A stretch of 64,000 bases of DNA from Echiichthys vipera (Eukaryota > Chordata > Actinopteri > Perciformes > Trachinidae). Made by a program: the position numbers and the translations under genes. Under the pieces are notes generated by a model, which worked only from the letters and a program-made list of their open reading frames with translations, was not told the DNA's origin and did not search any database. Location of the stretch: NCBI GenBank assembly GCA_963691815.1, contig OY829657.1, positions 4,811,953 through 4,875,952 of the forward strand. Direction: 5' to 3'. Below are positions 48,392 to 60,118 of this stretch, in pieces (the first letter of the stretch is position 1; every line of letters starts with the position of its first letter).

Positions 48392-49675
48392 ATCAGAAAG
48401 TTTGACATTAGGATATGCAGTAAGTCTGCCTTCTGCCGTTGCCGTTTTCCCTCCCTTTTGAATCTCAATAAGGCTTGAAGGCAATTTGTCATTTCACCTC
48501 CAAGGGCGGTGAGAAAAGATGTTCTGACACAAGGACAGCTCAATAGTTCTTAAGCAAACGACCACAAACCCCACAAAAGTATTCTCTACCTTTTCAAGTT
48601 GTGTCTGTCTGGTTGAACATTTCTCTCGTTTTGCATGGGAAGGCTGGCAGTTCCTGACGGAGATGAGCAGTGTTGTGTGGGATGAGCTGTGCGAGGAATC
48701 TGCCATGGAACCATGTCAGTCGGGGTAAAACTGAGACCACCAGCTACATTTTAAGAATTTAAATCTATGAACACAGCTCTATTGGGAATCACTCTCTTAT
48801 CACCATCCCCTGTTGTACACAATGGAGTCCAAAAACAGACAAAATGTAGTCAAAAGTTATCAGACCAGTCCAAAATATATAATGATACACGTCTGTGTCC
48901 ATTTTTTACAGGTCATTTTAAAAATATTCAACTAACATGGAAAGCTTGATACTTTTCAACCACTAATCACTTTGCAAAAGACTCAAAAATGGTGATATCA
49001 AGAAAACTGTGTTAGCTTAACTAAATTATGATATCTTAACACACAGAGCACCAACTTTTTAGCTAGCTAGCTACATAGATGAATTTAACTTAACTACAAT
49101 ACCCATGTAATGTTGATCTTTCAGGGGTTTGTAACCAGTTCCACCGCAAGAGTCCTAAAAACCAAAATTATATAATAGAAATATTACACATTTTAGAATA
49201 AAAACAATAAAACTATGAGCTCATCCTGCTATATAGCCGCGTTTTGGAACGTAGCACACACGTTATGTCCATTATTGTTGTGTGCACAGATTAAAAAAGA
49301 ATATTTCAAGAATGCTAAAATCGTAGTTGCAACCATTTGGAAGAAAAGTTTGGATTAGAAGGAGATTATTTCCAGCGGCCCCATTGAAACTGATGTGGAT
49401 GACAGTAAATTGACCACAAGTGCCGGTGGCTACTCAAACAGTGAAGTCACAATACCTGCTACGGCGGACGAGGCAGCCCAGCGTTGCTGTGGGTGACCTC
49501 AGTCTGTCAACAATAGATAATCCTACTGTGATAAGATTAAAGCTGCCTCCTGTGTGAACTCTGTGTAGCTGTATAGAGAAGGACTACACTGCACCACACC
49601 ATGGTGACACTTGCAGAGCGTATATTCTGAGATGGTATGTGGCATGAAAATGATTGAGAACTAATTATCTTGAAT
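48392..49675. other. Unassigned sequence
   Basis: No gene recognised. GTTTGTAACCAGTTCCACCG near 49126 may belong to a dispersed repeat. Confidence 0.4.
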
Positions 49676-49765
49676 GTAGGGTGACCAGACATCCATGTTG
49701 TCCAGGAATTCATTCATCTGTGGTGACCTGTCCCTGGAAATGTTCCCTTTTAAAATATGATAAAA
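49676..49765 (+). mobile_element. hAT-like transposon end, second copy
   Basis: GTAGGGTGACCAGACATCC, GGTGACCTGTCCCTGGAAAT and GTTCCC match 540-650 read on the opposite strand. Confidence 0.45.
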
Positions 49766-49935
49766 GTCAAATAATATTTTACATGGCAGTAGAGCCTACT
49801 AATCGAAGTGCATGTTGTGCTTGTTTTTGCAACAAATATCATGGGGAAAATAGAAGAAATAGGAATAGTTCACCCTTTTTTATTTTTATAGATAATAAAA
49901 CTGGATATTTATATTGACCACCGAACCAGAAATGT

Positions 49936-50416
49936 ATCCTGACTCCGCCAGATGGATCGATCCGCATTTGCTCAGCATATCCATCTGGGAACTCTCAGTT
50001 GGATATCTGTATTAAAGGGGCAAAAATACTGATTGCTGATTGGATAAACCATCTGTCTATCACCAACATACGGGCCAAATCAACCAATCAGATCAACAAA
50101 GCGTAGCACGCGCTAACAGCGTTGAGGCAAAGCTCAGAAAGTAAACAACATGTCTGTAAAGGATATTTGCCGTTGGTGTGTCGTGAATTTACGGATCAAA
50201 GGCCCAATTTCAGGAGCCCGGTCCATATTCAACAGAAGGATCAAGAGAACAAAGAGTTAGCGAGCGGCTTGCTTGATAGCTGCGCTCATCTCATCTGTGG
50301 AGGCTGCCATGTTGTTTACACTAAGCAGGCACTTCTCGATGCTTCACACATTGTGCCACCTCAAAACCAACGCTGATTGGTTCGGTGCGAGATCAGGATG
50401 GTCTCGTGAGGCTACC
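49936..50416 (-). mobile_element. Recurring ~560-bp element, copy 3
   Basis: On the minus strand it runs from GGTAGCCTCACGAGACCATC to CCATCTGGCGGAGTCAGGAT. The ACTCGCAGATCAGTCTG part near the left end is deleted, joining the left-end hairpin sequence directly to the GAACCAATCAGCG stretch. The ILLLNMDRAPEIGPLIRKF frame is kept. Confidence 0.75.
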
Positions 50417-51517
50417 ATAAATGTCCCTTGATCGATACATGATGCTGTTTGTAGTGATTGTATTGCATATTATACATAATATATAAATCTCAACGAATAT
50501 AATGTTACAAAAGACTGCAGTTACTTTTTATTTTCATTTCATCTTTGAAGATCAATTACATCTATCAACATAAAAACATCTGCCCTTCAATCGCCCTGAT
50601 TGTGTTCCCCTGACATCTTAATTAAAAGAATAAAAAGACGGGGACTCTACTTGCAGCCTGCCTATCAATTCTTGTATATTCTAGACCGGTCGTGGCTGTA
50701 CAAATTACACTGGATCATAATCACTACATGGGAGCAGCATCTACATTTTCATGAGAAGAGGCTCTCCCGCAGGGATCGAGTGTTAGCCTTGACTGACCTG
50801 ACCTTGTTCAGTGCTGTCAGTCGCTAGACATCAGCACATGAGTGCAGACGAAGGGTTATTCAGTGTTTGGTGTGTACGTGTGGAGGCCTCAAGGGTGTGG
50901 GTTAGATGAATCCTGTTTGTTGATGAAGGTGGGGGGTGGTAGATCATACATTTATTATTCCCCTTGCTTCGTGTGTTCTGCCATGGCTGAATTATTCAAA
51001 GGGATTAACATGCTTAAAGTTGACTAATAATAATTATTATTGGCGGCAGTGGACCCTCCTTCGCCAGATACATGTCTTTCAAAACCGTTTCTGTTATTAA
51101 AAATACACAGTTAAAGGTGGACTCTTTTCTCCATCTTCTAGAGATTTAGCTAGGATGATACATTTCCTAAGATATCACTCATGTCTATATTTTGAGGAAA
51201 GTCTACACAGAATAACTAAAAGTGCTTTGAGTGAAGCATTTACATGACCAGATCAATTTAAGCATATAGTCTGTACGAATGGGGTGGGTGGCAAATACGA
51301 TTTTCAGTAAAATCATAATTAAACTATAAAACTTCAGCAGAACAATAAAACCACAGTGTAATTATATGCATAACAAATAAGTACAATATCCACTCTAGAG
51401 TGGGCAAAGAGTCAATAGCTGACGAATACAAAAATCTTACTCATTGGTGTTAAAACAAAAAGAGCTTGTACAACTTGTATTTTTTAATAAAGTTCCAATT
51501 TGTCCGGGAATAGGCTT
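50417..51517. other. Unassigned sequence
   Basis: No gene or repeat recognised; a 75-codon frame at 50600-50827 lacks motifs. Confidence 0.45.
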
Positions 51518-51620
51518 CACTAGATAGATTCAAGATTCAAGAAGCTCTTTTTATCCCGAGGGGAAATGATTGTGCAACAGTTTCAATACAAAGGTGGGAA
51601 AGGATCAGAGTGACAATAAG
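51518..51620 (-). mobile_element. LINE 3' end fragment
   Basis: On the minus strand it reads ATTTCCCCTCGGGATAAAAA, GAGCTTCTTGAATCTTGAAT, a retroposon tail related to that at 6234-6296. Confidence 0.6.
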
Positions 51621-52704
51621 CATAAAAACATAAATCAAATCAAAATAAAGCTAATGTAAAATAAGTCAAACAATAACTAAAAGAGACAGAGTGCAACAGA
51701 CATTGTGGTTAAACGTAGGTTTATAAAATACAATACGCAGCGTGCAGTTTAGCAGCAAATTGATAAGTCAAAAAATATCAACAGAAATTACTACATTGGG
51801 CCCTTAAGGTGGAAATGATTACTTAAACTTCAAAGCCTGTGTTGGAGAGGGGCCATGTCTCCAAATCTTGTGTAGTTCTTTAAAACCTTTATTAGGCTTG
51901 AATGATAGGACACAATAATTGTCCATGTGTCCACGATTACAGAACAATATTCAATTATGCAATGCTTGTTTTATGCTATTCAGTCTCTATCTTAAGTGTT
52001 TTCTATGTATTCATTCCAAGTCCAAGGATTAGAAGCAAGACAGTGTAACTCGAAGTAATTTCCTGTATCTGTGTTGCCCGTGTTTCACCACGGGTCGACC
52101 TCTTTAGGAGAATAGCAGCAGGTCCTTAGTGTACTGATTCCAATAGGTGAACGTAACCTTTCCAATAGCCCCATAATCACTAAAGTTAATATTGGAACCA
52201 TTTTTCACACGTCACATATCTCCCAAATATTCTGACATTAAATGTCATTTTTCTGATGGATGGATCAGGAGAAAATTACCTTGAGACCTTTCTGTCTCAG
52301 CAACAAAGACTTGCAAGATCCGGCAACACAGCTAAGCTTACGTCAACTAAAGTTTGTGAACACCTCAGATAAATAAGTTTTGCAATGCAAAATAAAGTTA
52401 ATGCTGCTGTTAGCAAAATAAAATATAAATAGTTCACTACACTTTCAAATGAGACTTTAAGCCTCTGTAGTAACTGCAGGAGTGTCTGTTACTTAAACGT
52501 CTAAATCAGTTGAACAGGTGAGATAACATCAGTAGTCTAGGTTACAAACTGCAATCAGAGCGGTGATGCTGTTTCGCCCTTGGTGTTCGCCATGAAGTTT
52601 GCTGGACATGACATACGTTAATATGACGCCAGTATCTGGTGTGTTTACTGTAGCGTGACCGCTGTTCCCGACTCCGTTAGCCAGCTGCTAATTGAATGTA
52701 AGGT
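51621..52704. other. Unassigned AT-rich sequence
   Basis: May be partly LINE 3' region upstream of the tail just before it, but no coding remnant is seen. Confidence 0.4.
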
Positions 52705-53040
52705 AATACTATAGATATTATTATAGTTACTGGAAGTGTTTCTGTCTCTGTCTTTGTGTCTGTCTTTTTCTCTCTCCGTCCATCTGTCCGTCTTTTCTCT
52801 CTTCCCCTTCTCCCCAACCGGTGCAGACAGATGTCCGTCCTCCACAGAGCTGGGTCTGTCTGACGTTCCTGTCTGTTATAGTGAAGGTTTTCAACGCCAC
52901 CGTACTCTACTGGGGAATTGTTGGTTCTATGTAAATCATAAATAAGTCATAGAGTGTGGTCTTTACCTACTCTGTAAAGTGTCCTGAGATAACTTTTGTT
53001 ATGATTTGGCACTATAAATAAAATTGAATTGAATTGAATT
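52705..53040 (+). mobile_element. (GAATT)n-tailed retroposon, copy D
   Basis: This has the TCTGTC-rich block, CCCCAACCGGTGCAGACAGA, CTCCACAGAGCTGGGTCTGT, CTGGGGAATTGTTGGTTCTA, AAAGTGTCCTGAGATAAC and a clean (GAATT)n tail. It is the best 3' end of the six copies and was used as the reference for the others. Confidence 0.85.
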
Positions 53041-54040
53041 AAATAATGCTTCTAAATGTTAAAAGTACATGGCTATTGCCTGATGAGTCTTGGCAACTCT
53101 GTTCAGCTCATTTACTGTAACAGATGTACGGTTAATATGTGACAGAATTTGCAAGCTAGCTAACACGCCAGTTAGTTAGTTGGTAGGTTTTCATTGGGTT
53201 TAATGCAGCACCGGTGGTAGTAGGGGCGGGGTGTGTTTGCTAGCTGTAGTCTGATAAACAGTAAATTCACTAACTCACCAAATTACATACAAAATGGCGT
53301 GTGTTATATTATGTCCATCAATGAGAGTTGATTATTTGGATTTATTTCAGCATGCCCTCCTGTAAAATAGCATATACATTGTGGCTGCCTAGGGGTATTG
53401 CAACATATTTTTCTTTGACGATCATTGTATATCATTGCTTGTTTTTTTCTAACCTACCTGACTGTGCTCATTTCCTACATCCCTTCCTCCCCCTCGTCTT
53501 CCAGCTCCTGCTGTTGCTCTCATACCTGTGTTTGCTCAGCTGCCCACCTTCACTGTCTCGCTGTCGATTATTTTCCTTTTTCTGGAGGCAGAATCCTCCC
53601 CTCTGGCCACGCCATTGGCCATTGCTGCTATGCTCTTCAGGGCTTAGCTCAGTCCAGCATCTAGTGAAACAGAGGGGGCTTGGACAGGTGCTGGGGATTG
53701 GCAATAAGTGCGGCCTAGAGACAATGGCAGAAAAGGTTAGGGTTAGGCTCCCAAAAACATGTCTGCTTGAAACCGCATACAGTGAGTCCATACACAATAC
53801 AGTTAAATAATAAAATAAAAAAAATACAAATAATAATTAGAAAAAATCGCGCACCTTAATAACACAACCATCATTCATCTTCACAGCAACAAAATAAAAA
53901 CACACAAAAGCACCTTAATTTTATTTCTGCTATGACACACTGATAATAAAAAAAATGTGTGTTGATCTGGGGTCGGTTTTATGTGAAGAGCTTTGAAGGT
54001 TTGCATAAAAGTGCACATACAGGCCAAAAGCTGGTCTAGG
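53041..54040. other. Unassigned sequence
   Basis: Overlapping 160-, 109- and 79-codon frames at 53328-53810 share the same bases on both strands. No domain is recognised and I do not call a gene. Confidence 0.4.
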
Positions 54041-54195
54041 GGGCTGCCGGTGGTACAGTGGGTAGAGCAAATAGCCTCATGTAAAGAGGCTGAAGGTCCT
54101 CGAGGCAATGGCTGCTGGTTCGACTCTGACCTAGGGCCCTTTACTGCATGTCTCCCACTCTCTCTCTCTCAACCCAGTTCCTGTCTGTTCTACTG
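54041..54195 (+). mobile_element. SINE family 2, plus-strand copy
   Basis: CCGGTGGTACAGTGGGTAGA (A box), GAGGCTGAAGGTCCTCGAGG, TGCTGGTTCGACTCTGAC (B box), GGGCCCTTTACTGCATGTCT and a CT-rich end. Confidence 0.75.
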
Positions 54196-54230
54196 AATTT
54201 TTAAAAGCTGGTCTCGATCATTAGCCTTGT

Positions 54231-54724
54231 GAGATCAGGAGGGTCCGTTGTATTTTACTCGCAGATCAGTCTCACGTGCGGCCGAGAAAGATTGGAGAAG
54301 TTTGACCAGCAACCGAACCAATCAGCGTTGGTTTTGAGGCGACTCCAAGTGTGACACATCGAGAAGCGACTGTTCAGTGTAAACAACATGGCGGCTTCTG
54401 TGGACGAGATGAACGCAGCTATCGAGCGAGCCCCTCCTCTTTTTCCTCTTGGATCCTTCTGTTGAATATGGACCGGGCACCTGAAATTGTGCCTTTTATC
54501 AGTAAATTCACGTTACGCAAACGGCAAATATCCTTTAGCCCACTTGTTATTTACTTTCTGAGCTTTGCATCAACGCTGTTAGTACGCCATACGCTTCGTT
54601 GATCTTATTGGTTGAGATGGCCCGTATGTTGGTGTTAGAGAGTATTGTTTATCCAATCAGCAACCAGTATTTTCGCCCAGTTCCCAGATGGATATCCCCA
54701 ATCCATCTGGCCGAGTCAGGTTAC
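54231..54724 (+). mobile_element. Recurring ~560-bp element, copy 4
   Basis: This matches copies 1-3 from TAGCCTTGTGAG to CCGAGTCAGGTTAC. It opens with AACAACATGGCGGCTTCTG (start codon at 54388) and keeps ILLLNMDRAPEIVPFISKF. The right hairpin is shortened to CCAGATGGATATCCCCAATC and CATCTGG. Confidence 0.75.
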
Positions 54725-56100
54725 TAGATCACATACCACTGTCAAGATATTTCAGAATATTAGAAATAAAAATTCAGTACATGACAAACATAGCTATTTA
54801 GTTATAGCGACTGTCTGTATGTAAACAAAGGGAGTGAAAACTCAGCAAATTAATTTATGTTTAGTAAAGAATATGGACGGCCAAGACCGTTTTTTCCCCT
54901 CTCTTAAACAACTAAACTGTTAATAATACATTTGTATTGTAGGGGTATTCCCAGACATGCCTCTGACATGGGCCTGACATGACACAAGAAGACCCCAAGA
55001 CACACACTGGTAACACAGCGGGAGATAATCATGACATCAGGGTGCTTAAAAATGTTCCCCTCAACAGATGCATCTGTGCCACAGGTTCCATTACACTGCT
55101 ACGGCAATTACTGGGTACCCTGGGAGCCACAGGAGGAACTACACCATTATCTCTCTTTATGATGCTTTCATCATCCGTGTTTTCACAACAGACGCTGGGG
55201 AGTTTTCTGCTGCAAGACACGGGGGCAGTGAAGAACAGTGGGTACACTTGACCAATGTATACCCTCACAGGTAGAGGAGGAGAACACAGACGAGGTTATT
55301 TACCACACTTCAAAAAAAGTCCCTCCTCCTATTTCAACTCAGTCATATAGGCCTTTTGCCCCCTCAGCCGATCCAACATCCGGCCGTTTCATTACTTGGG
55401 TGGGGATGAGGCACTCATGTTGGACAAGCTATCAGAACTCCCCGCTGAGCCGAGCTATTCCAGCTGCAGGGAAACACTATGCCTTTCTAGTTATCCTCCA
55501 CACACACACACTGCCCTGACCCTCGCTGCCTCCCCCTACCTTTCACACCATACACTAGGGTTGATCTTGGCCTGCGGTCCACGTGTCTGTGAGCCTGTGT
55601 GGCTAAAGCTGTGCCTCGGGCCCTGAAAACCACCAGCGAGTAAGCCGCAGACGAGATGCAGGAGAAATCTCAGTTGCCTTCCACTGGCTCTAATGAAAAT
55701 CCAAGGAGAAATGAAAAAGACCCAAGGGTGCATATAAATCAATATACGCACAGTGAGTCAACAGTGCACATTTGTATCCATTAGCACTTGTTTCTTTTCA
55801 CAAGTTTAATATAATGTTTTCTCAGCTGCGAGCAGTGCAGCATTAAAGTGCATTTTAACAAAGTAAAAGCAAATTTCAATTAGGCTGCATTGCCGGTTCT
55901 CAACGTCTCAACACCTGTTTGCTCTTCTTGTTAGGAAGTTTTTTTCACAGCCATTACTAAAGGCTGCTCTGTATGATCTTGGTTTCACTGTTTAATCGAC
56001 AAGCCATTTGCTGTCTTAAAACTGTTCAAAGTTGAAAGAGTCTGGTGAATATCGAGAAAGGTGTGATCTCCTGACATTTTCCTTTATGTTCGTCAGTCCA
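54725..56100. other. Unassigned sequence
   Basis: No gene recognised. Frames at 54979-55626 are 68-93 codons long and overlap one another in different registers without motifs. Confidence 0.45.
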
Positions 56101-56250
56101 AATTAAATGAAATTCAATTAAATTTTATTTACAGTGCCAATTCATAACAAAAGTTATCTCAGGACACTTTACATATGGAGTATGTAAAGACCACACTCTA
56201 TGACTTATTTATGGTTTACATAGACCCAACAATTCCCCCATGAGTAGCAA
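56101..56250 (-). mobile_element. (GAATT)n-tailed retroposon, copy E, 3' part
   Basis: The tail and GGGGAATTGTTGGGTC region lie on the minus strand. It is interrupted at about 56250 by copy 5 of the ~560-bp element; the remainder lies at 56494-56663. Confidence 0.8.
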
Positions 56251-56493
56251 TCTTGTAGCCTCGCAAGACCATCCTGATCTCCAAGCTCCATTGTATTTAA
56301 CTCGCAGATCAGTCAGGTAATGTGCAGCAGAAAATTTGGAGAAGTTTGACCAGCGACCGAACCAATCAGCGTTGGTTTTGAGGCAGATTTAAGTGTGATG
56401 AAACGAGAATCGACTATTCAGTGTAAACAACATGGCGGCTTTCGTGGATGAGCACAGCTATCGGGCAAGCCGCTCGCTGACGCTTGTGCACAC
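56251..56493 (+). mobile_element. Recurring ~560-bp element, copy 5, nested
   Basis: This holds only the left ~235 bp of the element, from TAGCCTCGCAAGACCATCC through AACAACATGGCGGCTTTCG, then an unshared GCTTGTGCACAC. AGTAGCAA occurs on both flanks (56243-56250 and 56494-56501), suggesting an 8-bp target duplication. That the right part is missing while a duplication is present is hard to explain by simple truncation. Confidence 0.7.
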
Positions 56494-56663
56494 AGTAGCA
56501 AAGAAAACCTTCCCTTTGACAGGCAGGAATGTCGAACAGACCCAGCTCTATGGAGGACGGCCATCTGTTGAGAAGAGAGAAGAGACAGACAGACAGATGG
56601 ACAGAGAGAGACAAAGACAGAGAGACAGTCCCAGAGATGCAAGCAACCACTTAAGTAACATTA
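56494..56663 (-). mobile_element. (GAATT)n-tailed retroposon, copy E, 5' part
   Basis: On the minus strand it starts near TAATGTTACTTAAGTGG and contains TTGCTTGCATCTCTGGGAC, a TCTGTC block and CATAGAGCTGGGTCTGTTC, continuous with 56101-56250 once the nested copy is removed. Confidence 0.8.
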
Positions 56664-58438
56664 GTTCTTTCTAGAATATAAAACAAGTCTAACAATCTAA
56701 ACTGACTAAGAACGTCTGTCTGTACGTCAGTGGCTCAAATATCTCTGCAGATGAGGTTCAGACTGACCGAAGATTTTCCACATGACACAATTGTGTGCAA
56801 CCTAAATTTTGTTTCGGACCAAAAATACCAAAGATATAATTATTATATCGTAAAGAATCCGTCAATAAAGGCAGCTCAGACAGCTTCACTTCTTCCCTTC
56901 TTACCTTTCACAATAAAAGATCTAGACACACACTACGTAGTAAACTGTTTACCAGGGGGAACTCAAATTCATTCACAGCATTTCACCAGAAGGAAACTCA
57001 ATAAAGTATCTTACAGTAGCTCAGTGATAGCTTTTCCCGGCCAGAGTCTCCGGATCTAACCTCCTCACTCCACAGAGACAAGACAAGGGACTCCAAGGTC
57101 TCTATTTGTTCTCAGACTGAAAACTGTAGCTACTGTACATTCACTTGATATCTTCACACAGATCTTGATAAACTTTATCTCTCCTCTGCTCAGATCGCTC
57201 TCTTTCAGCCGCTCATCACACTTCCCCTTTCTCTCTCTCCTCTCTCCTCAGCAGCATCCTGAAGGACTTGTGTCCCGGCCCGGCCACTGTAGATCAGCTG
57301 CTAATATTTAAACCTTTTATGCCGTAGACTCACAACTGTGAATAGTTTTGATATGAAGTATTTGTCGATGAGTATTGATCGATAGTGTTGTTTATTCATT
57401 ACTCCCCCGGTGTGTAACGGCCTTTACGGCTGTTAACACCTTAATTCACTGTGAATAAGCTTCTATTTTCTTGCTACCATGGTAACACTGATGTGCAGTA
57501 GTTTGTTTTGGTAAAATAAAATATAAAATGACGTTTTCACAGAGCGTTTTTTCATATTTGTTGCACAATTGCATTTTGCTTTTCATGCACATGCACACAT
57601 ACACGTCTCAACGCAAACACGTGTTCTCTGCTAGCAAGCTGCAGACGTAGGCTAACCCATATTACAAGGTGAGATAGTTCTGCACAGTTCCTTTAGTAGG
57701 CTACGCTACAAGTTAGCCTGTGTTTATGCTCCCAGTTTACAACAAACCTAAATGTCCCTGATTCGCAACAGCATCAACTTCTGTATTCAAGTCTGTATGT
57801 TTATGTGCTGCATGTAGTGTTAATGTACGTATTCCTGTGTTTCTCTGTGTCTCTATGTCTCACCATGTTTGATCAATGTGTGTTTGTCTTTATCTGTCAT
57901 TAACTGTGTTTGCGTGCCCATGTCTGCCTACATATACACCTCTTTGTGTGTCCAACCTTCAAAGACAGGCTGCATTTGGGCATGAATAGGCTCATTGGGC
58001 TTTACCACTTTCCCATAGGAACACTTGCTTTCTACAGGCAACGCACTGCTAATCATGAATAGAATTGATAAATAGATCAATTCGCAGACTGCCTGTGCAA
58101 TTATTTTCATGAATTGGTATTAAGGTTAAGATATTTATCATTATTATTATTAAATGAATTTCTGGCATGGTTCTAATGGTTGTCTGAGTGCCTCCACTTG
58201 CCTCGCTGCAGACACTGCAGGACCATAACATCCTTTGTCTCCCCTAATATTTCTCTCATTGTCAAAACACAACCTGACTGACCTCTTTTAATTGTTGTGC
58301 CACACGAAGCAAGACTTTTATATAAAAACACTCATATCATATCAGTCAAAATCACAACGTAGGGCTGAAACACTGAAGGGTACCCATGTGTAAATTCTAT
58401 TCTAATCATAATAGCCCATTTGTGCGGGAGGGCACCCT
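56664..58438. other. Unassigned sequence
   Basis: No gene recognised. The 109-codon plus frame at 56730-57059 has no known motif. Confidence 0.4.
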
Positions 58439-58805
58439 TTTTAAAGGAATACTTCACCCATTTGCATTGAGCTTGAGTCAGTTATATTTTTTAATGGTCA
58501 TGCATCATTCCCTCATTTTCCCCTGAACGGGGGAAAGCCGTATCTATGTTTTACACTTCCTGCTTTAAATGCCGTCAAAATTGTAATTTAAAGCAGGAAG
58601 TGTGAGAAAGATGGGCTCTGGTTAGAAAGTATAAGCACTAGTTCATCATTTTTGAAACCTGCACATGGGGGGGTGGATGCACTTAATTATGCTGCTTTAG
58701 GTCTCTGCTGCCCTGGTCCTGCCACTTCCTTCTGATATTATTACTATCGGCCCTAAACTATCATTTGTGTTTTAAATTATAAAACATTATCAGTAACATT
58801 TCTCA

Positions 58806-59284
58806 TTATATCACAGCTGTTTTTACCAATACTCATGGCACTGATCACCATAATTATTATCATTTACATGTTCCATCACCTTAGCTGTACTTTCTGCTAT
58901 CTCACTATGTTAACTGCCATAGCATATAAGTCATATTCTCATTAATATAGATATTATCATAGTTAGTGTTACTTATGTGGTTGCTTGCATCCCTGGGACT
59001 GTCTATCTACCTGTCTGTCCTTCTGTCCATCTGTCTGCCTTTCTCTCTCTCTCTCTCCTTTTCTTCCTCCCCGACCGGTGCAGACAGTTGTCCGTCCTCC
59101 ACAGAGCTGGGTCTGTTCCATGTTCCTGCCTGTTACTGCATGAACAAGATTGCTTTTTTTACTCATGGAGGAGTTGTTGGATCTCTGTAAGTCATAGAGT
59201 GTAGTCTTTACCTATTCTATATGTAAAGTGTCTTGAGATAACTTTTGTTATGATTTGGCACTGTAAATAAATTGAATTGAATTA
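58806..59284 (+). mobile_element. (GAATT)n-tailed retroposon, copy F, nested
   Basis: This is the long form, beginning TATCACAGCTGTTTTTACC and including TTGCTTGCATCCCTGGGACT, GACCGGTGCAGACAGTTGT, CAGAGCTGGGTCTGTTCC and GGCACTGTAAATAAATTG. It sits inside the TTAA element and is therefore younger than it. Confidence 0.8.
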
Positions 59285-59412
59285 AAGACCTTTTACAGAT
59301 CAGTGGGTGGGTTTTCACTTGCCAAAACTAACATTGCCATCTTACTTGGAAGCTTAGCTAAACTAAAATAATCTAAGATAACAGGCGGTGTGGAGAAAGT
59401 GAAGTAAGGACA

Positions 59413-59649
59413 ATGGCGGAAGGTAGGCAGTGTCATATGGAAGAAGGGGATTTCGAAGATCTGATCCTCAAATCAGATGTTCGTGGCTACCCTTACGAGC
59501 AACAATATAGCGACAAGCACTTTAAGCTGATTGGGGCTAGAGCTAAGGCAGAAGATGTGCCTGTTGCTGACAAGGACGAGGTGCATCATGGGAGTTGTTT
59601 TTTTCAATCCACAAGCAGCATAAAGTCACTTTCTGCGTTTTGTCGTTAA
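59413..59649 (+). pseudogene. Transposon-borne coding remnant, 78 codons
   Basis: The frame reads MAEGRQCHMEEGDFEDLILK, then VRGYPYEQQYSDKHFKLIGA and AEDVPVADKDEV, and loses character after that. It has a good start context (GGACAATGG). The Y-x-Y-E-x-x-Y-S-D pattern resembles, from memory, the N-terminus of P2X7-tail-like proteins that are abundant in fish transposons; this is weak. The Cys-rich part expected to follow is absent, so it is broken or a captured 5' exon. Confidence 0.4.
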
Positions 59650-59863
59650 AGGAGGCACCTAATTACAAATTTATGTTACATTTCGACTACATATATGACC
59701 CACTATCAATACAGATTAATAATTTCCACCGCTGAAGTATTCCTTTAAAAGCTTTATAAGTTGTAGTTAATTGACATATTAATGTTAATTGATGCTTCGC
59801 TAAGCCCTGCCCCCTTTGGTGCCCCACTGTTCCTAGACGAGCTTTCACACCCAGCATGTCAAT

Positions 59864-60118
59864 ATGGCGTTTTTATTTATACCAGTGAGAGATATTCTTA
59901 AGGACATAACACAAAGCTTCTGGAATAACAGTTATGAAATATCAGAGAGAGGTAGACTAAAAGACTACAATATACATTTAAGAGCTGTATATGGACTAAA
60001 AGGGCCCTGTCCATGTCTGTCAACATACAGTCTATGCTCCACACAGAGAGCATCTTTAGAAGCGTTGTGTCGACTGCCTCTCAGAGCTCACTTGACAGAT
60101 ACACTTCCATTTTATTAA
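59864..60118 (+). other. Unrecognised 84-codon open frame
   Basis: The frame reads AFLFIPVRDILKDITQSFWN then GRLKDYNIHLRAVYGLKGPC, with an ATG in good context (AATATGGCG). Part of it, RLKDY...LR...GL, recurs on the minus strand at 24780-24840. I cannot assign a family. It begins about 110 bp after the TTAA element and may be a separate mobile or duplicated coding piece. Confidence 0.3.

Larger units (their letters stand above)
58439..59750. mobile_element. TTAA-type transposon, ~1.3 kb, 18-bp inverted repeats
   Basis: TTTTAAAGGAATACTTCA at 58439-58456 is repeated exactly in reverse complement at 59733-59750. The central TTAA at each end fits a TTAA target duplication with the element proper starting AGGAATACTTCA. 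It contains a later LINE-tail insertion (58806-59284) and a coding remnant (59413-59649). Without the insertion it would be about 0.83 kb. TTAA duplications point to a Kolobok- or piggyBac-like source; which one is inference. Confidence 0.8.

Noticed and set aside
48157..48543. 128-codon minus frame
   Set aside because: It runs through the LTR boundary at 48391 and overlaps another frame; it is a by-product of the LTR.
53328..53810. 160-codon plus frame overlapping a 109-codon minus frame
   Set aside because: Pyrimidine-rich sequence keeps several frames open at once; no family resemblance.
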